Source: Lysobacteraceae bacterium (lineage in GTDB: Bacteria; Pseudomonadota; Gammaproteobacteria; Xanthomonadales; Wenzhouxiangellaceae). From it: a stretch of 9,334 nt of DNA. The DNA is taken from positions 1-9,334 of the forward strand of contig JAIVHD010000012.1 of the NCBI GenBank assembly GCA_020201235.1, read 5' to 3'. The notes beneath the pieces are model-generated. The model was not told the origin of the DNA. It ran no database searches and worked only from the letters and a program-made list of their open reading frames with translations. Positions 7,089-9,334 of the stretch are shown here, one piece after another (the stretch's first letter is position 1; every line of letters begins with the position of its first letter). The position numbers were made by a program, and so were the translations under genes.

Positions 7089-7389
7089 ACCACAAGCCCG
7101 AGCCCGCCGTATTCACCACCCGATCGTCTGTGGCACCGTCAGGCCCCGCATCCGCGACCTTCGGCTCGGTCACGCACCTCTCACCCCGCCGTGATCCAAC
7201 AGCCGGGCGAGTCCGCTTCCGGTGCGCTCGGTCGCGAAACGCCCAGCCACGGCACCCGGCGTATCTTGTCACGGAGGCGTGGCGGATCATGCCGGCCGAA
7301 GGCGATTCAATAACGGGTGTAATTTGCAGCCGACCGGTACCCGAAAGTGCGCTATCGTAACGCGCTGAGTCTATTTTGGAACGACCCGT
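7089..7389. other. Intergenic region after the trpS operon
   Basis: 301 bases between crcB2 and the small membrane protein. It holds copy B of the dispersed repeat (7128-7254). The remaining 7255-7389 contains AT-rich patches near 7306-7326 and 7353-7376 that may include the promoter of the downstream genes, but no convincing -35/-10 pair. A frame opening with a GTG at 7085 runs through the repeat to 7360; its translation is Arg/Ser/Pro-rich and resembles nothing I know, so I do not call it a gene. Confidence 0.55.
7128..7254 (+). repeat. Dispersed repeat, copy B
   Basis: Partner of copy A at 3809-3932, same orientation. The core is 7164-7254. The segment AGCCGGGCGAGT followed by CGCTTCCG and later TCGGTCGC is nearly identical in both. 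The hairpin TCACG (7170-7174) / CGTGA (7190-7194), with a 15-base loop, is kept although the loop sequence and length differ. This copy lies 67 bases downstream of the second 20-base repeat. Confidence 0.65.
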
Positions 7390-7695
7390 ATGCTGGTTGA
7401 TCTTTTTATGACCGCGCCAGTGACGCTGTTCATGATGTGGCTGTATTGGTACTCGGCGCCGGGTGGTCTGCCGCGCTGGCTGCGCATCATCGATACCATT
7501 AATCTGATTTCGGCACCGCTGGCTGTCGGTTTGATTATCGTGGTCGGTCACACGCGCAGCGATTGGCCTGGCATGGGCCTTAACGTCATGCTGGTGGCCG
7601 CCGCTTATTTGGCACTGGTCGGCCTGCTGGGGCTTGGCTGGCTGCTGCGCCGGGCCGCGCTTTCTCGCAATGCCGGTGCAACCGGCCAGAATTGA
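7390..7695 (+). CDS. Small three-helix membrane protein of unknown function
   Basis: 101 residues, family not recognised. Three hydrophobic segments are visible at about 3-23, 33-53 and 62-86, separated by short polar loops (PGGLPRWLR and GHTRSDWPG), with a basic end (RRAALSR) after the third; this suggests an inner-membrane protein. The positive charges near residues 29-32 and 87-93 are on opposite sides of two helices, which suits a cytoplasmic first loop and C-terminus. A GGAAC near 7378-7382 could serve as ribosome binding site for the ATG at 7390. It ends 22 bases before the M1 aminopeptidase start on the same strand, so the two may be co-transcribed. Codon usage looks like that of its neighbours, supporting a real gene. 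Confidence 0.65.
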   Translation: MLVDLFMTAPVTLFMMWLYWYSAPGGLPRWLRIIDTINLISAPLAVGLIIVVGHTRSDWPGMGLNVMLVAAAYLALVGLLGLGWLLRRAALSRNAGATGQN

Positions 7696-7717
7696 CTTCG
7701 ATCCGGAGAACCCAGGA

Positions 7718-9334
7718 ATGATGATTCGAATGAGCTTGATGCTGTTGCTTGCCGCAGTTGTTGCAGGTTGCCAGCCTTCCGGCACGTCCGGTGTGGCGCA
7801 AGACCTTGCATTGGAAAACAACGCGAGCGCGCCCGGCGAGCCTGCCCGGCAGACGCTGATGCCCGAGCCGGAAATGCCGGTCGGTGTGCTCGACGATGCG
7901 GTCGTTCCAAGCCGCTATGTGCTGGACTTGAAAATTCTGCCCGAGCGCGACCGGTTTGAGGGCAAGGTCGAGATCGTTGTTGATATTCGGCGCCCGCATC
8001 GGTTGATGTTTCTGCACGGAAACGGCTTGGACGTGGCCGAGGTCTGGCTGGAGCAGGGCGGCACCCGAATCGATGCCGAATACCGCCAGGTCGACGATAC
8101 CGGCGTTGCCCGGCTGGATCTGGTGGCCACACCAAAATCCGGGCCGGCGTCGCTGCATCTTGAATACGATGCACCATTCAACCCATCGCTGGAGGGCTTA
8201 TACAAGGTAGTCGAGGAAAACCGAGCCTATGCTTTTACGCAGTTTGAGGCGACCTCGGCGCGACTGGCGTTTCCGGGCTTTGACGAGCCAGCCTTCAAGA
8301 CACCGTTCGAAATTCACGTGACCGCAGCGGCCGATGATGTGGTCATTACGGCAATGCCCGAAATCGCTTCCAGCCCAGCCGGCAATGGTCTGGTGCGGCG
8401 CAGTTACGCGGTTACGCCGCCGCTGCCCACCTACCTGATCGCATTTGCCGTCGGTCCGCTGGACCTGGTCGAGTGGCAGCCGGTGCCGCCAAACGCGATC
8501 CGCGACTGGCCGCTGCCGCTTCGGGGCGTGGCTGCGGCCGGCAAGTACGCCTCGGTGCACGGCCACGAACTGGCCCACCAGTGGTTCGGCAACCTGGTCA
8601 CGCCCCGGTGGTGGGACGATATCTGGCTCAACGAATCGTTCGCGACCTGGATGGCTGCCAAGGCCGCGCACGAAGCGTTTCCCGATCTCGGGTTCGAGCA
8701 CCAGATCCTGGGCCGCGCGATCGGCGTCATGAGTGCCGATTCGCTGGAGAGCACGCGCCAGGTGCGCCAACCGGTCGAATCCAACCACGACATCGCCAAC
8801 GCCTTCGACGGCATCACCTATTCCAAGGGCGGCGCGGTGCTTTCGATGTTCGAGGGCTGGATCGGCGAGCAGGCGTTTCGCGACGGTGTCCGGCTGCACA
8901 TGCGGCGCTTTGAAAACGGCGTCGCTGATTACCAGGATTTTCTCGCTTCGCTGGCCGAAGGTTCGGGCCGTCCGGAGCTGGTCGAGGCGTTTTCCAGCTT
9001 TCTGTTCCAGCCCGGTGTGCCGTTGATTTCGGTTAAATTGAGCTGTAACGCCGAGCGCCCGACGCTGCGCGTGGCGCAAAGCCGCTATCTGCCGCTGGGC
9101 TCCCAGGCAGACCGCGACCAGCGCTGGCAGCTGCCGTTGTGCGTACGCTTCGGCGATGCCGACTCCAGCCAGCGCCACTGCAGCCTGCTTGACGCGGCCG
9201 AGGATGTCATCGATCTTCCAGGTAATCATCAGCGAGCCGATTCAGCGTTTCGCGCAGCGATTCGTAATGACCCTCGTCGGAAAGTACCGCGGCCAGAGCG
9301 GCGCGCAGCAGTGCAGCATCGGTACCCTCGCCGG
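7718..9334 (+). CDS. M1 family aminopeptidase lipoprotein, internally deleted and with abnormal 3' end (possible pseudogene)
   Basis: Zinc aminopeptidase of the M1 family, open from an ATG at 7718 (GGAGA at 7705-7709 upstream) to the window edge. Residues 1-18 are a lipoprotein signal with VAGC and lipidated C18, so it would be anchored in the periplasm or outer membrane. The N-terminal beta domain is normal (FEATSARLAFPGFDEPAFKTPF, 176-197). The zinc site HELAH-WFGN has H283 and H287, with third ligand E306 in LNESFATW, and the catalytic Tyr is Y368 in ITYSKG. Odd points: the sequence passes directly from GVAAAGK (270-276) to YASVHGHELAH, whereas M1 enzymes have about 70 residues here, including the GxMEN substrate-binding motif, which is absent. 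After DVIDLP (about residue 501) the reading becomes Arg-rich and unlike M1 proteins, while the opposite strand looks coding. A product without GxMEN would probably be inactive as an aminopeptidase. Either the gene is decayed or the assembled sequence is rearranged. Confidence 0.75.
   Translation, partial: MMIRMSLMLLLAAVVAGCQPSGTSGVAQDLALENNASAPGEPARQTLMPEPEMPVGVLDDAVVPSRYVLDLKILPERDRFEGKVEIVVDIRRPHRLMFLHGNGLDVAEVWLEQGGTRIDAEYRQVDDTGVARLDLVATPKSGPASLHLEYDAPFNPSLEGLYKVVEENRAYAFTQFEATSARLAFPGFDEPAFKTPFEIHVTAAADDVVITAMPEIASSPAGNGLVRRSYAVTPPLPTYLIAFAVGPLDLVEWQPVPPNAIRDWPLPLRGVAAAGKYASVHGHELAHQWFGNLVTPRWWDDIWLNESFATWMAAKAAHEAFPDLGFEHQILGRAIGVMSADSLESTRQVRQPVESNHDIANAFDGITYSKGGAVLSMFEGWIGEQAFRDGVRLHMRRFENGVADYQDFLASLAEGSGRPELVEAFSSFLFQPGVPLISVKLSCNAERPTLRVAQSRYLPLGSQADRDQRWQLPLCVRFGDADSSQRHCSLLDAAEDVIDLPGNHQRADSAFRAAIRNDPRRKVPRPERRAAVQHRYPRR
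9207..9334 (-). CDS. Partial minus-strand coding-like segment, possibly an inverted M1 C-terminal fragment
   Basis: Read on the minus strand from the window edge, codons 9332-9210 give 41 residues ending at a TGA at 9209-9207. The peptide is leucine/alanine-rich and helical (LLRAALAAVL, then SLRETLNRLADDYLEDR), with codon choice (CTG, CGC, GCC, GAA) like that of real genes here, while the plus-strand reading of the same bases is Arg-rich. The helical pattern resembles the C-terminal helical-repeat domain of M1 peptidases. It could be part of that domain turned round, or simply the end of an unrelated convergent gene. The stop falls just inside sequence that is clearly M1 on the plus strand. 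Confidence 0.4.
   Translation of the reverse strand, partial: GEGTDAALLRAALAAVLSDEGHYESLRETLNRLADDYLEDR

Noticed and set aside
7085..7360. Plus-strand frame with a GTG overlapping the crcB2 stop
   Set aside because: The GTGA overlap mimics the operon's pattern, but the translation is low-complexity and derives from repeat B.
6928..7821. Minus-strand open frame of 297 codons across the crcB2 end, repeat B and the small membrane gene
   Set aside because: It overlaps three better-supported features. Its RKRTRPA-like segment recurs opposite repeat A, which is explained by the nucleotide repeat.
8198..9229. Minus-strand open frame of 343 codons
   Set aside because: Antisense to the M1 peptidase, whose zinc-site motifs are unambiguous on the plus strand over this stretch. 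It is in a different frame from the 41-residue minus-strand peptide at 9210-9332.

Overview
The window is GC-rich (by eye above 60%) and densely coding. Gene content and protein sequences (TrpS with TPHLGN and KMSKS motifs, a YcgM/FAHD1-type protein, two CrcB proteins, and lipoprotein or secreted peptidases of families S9, M14 and M1) suggest a gammaproteobacterium, perhaps of the Xanthomonadales/Wenzhouxiangella kind. That placement rests on recognition of the proteins and was not tested by any search.

Layout. Positions 1-3694, minus strand: a two-gene peptidase operon. A signal-peptide M14 zinc carboxypeptidase with a C-terminal amidotransferase-like domain lies upstream. It is followed after 13 nt by an S9-type lipoprotein peptidase, of which only the N-terminal beta-propeller half is inside the window. 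Positions 3695-4006: divergent intergenic region carrying copy A of a dispersed repeat. Positions 4007-4396, plus strand: a hot-dog acyl-CoA thioesterase. Positions 4531-7088, plus strand: a very tight operon trpS - FAH-family hydrolase/tautomerase - crcB1 - crcB2, with two 4-nt GTGA overlaps and a 1-nt gap. Positions 7089-7389: intergenic, carrying copy B of the dispersed repeat. Positions 7390-7695: a small three-helix membrane protein of unknown function. From 7718 to the edge: an M1 aminopeptidase lipoprotein that looks damaged.

How the genes work together. Three predicted exported or outer-membrane-anchored peptidases of three unrelated families (S9, M14, M1) in one window suggest extracytoplasmic peptide breakdown and uptake. 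The middle operon is housekeeping: tRNA charging, a small-metabolite enzyme and fluoride export. The two CrcB proteins have opposite predicted membrane orientation, as expected for an antiparallel heterodimeric fluoride channel.

I found no convincing new defence, mobile or biosynthetic system. The points most worth a second look are: the M1 gene, which lacks the stretch with the GxMEN motif and whose 3' end appears to switch to the opposite strand; the asymmetric CrcB pair; and two families of direct repeats that bracket the trpS operon, one of which forms the 3' end of crcB2. No tRNA, rRNA, CRISPR array, transposase or clear Rho-independent terminator was seen.
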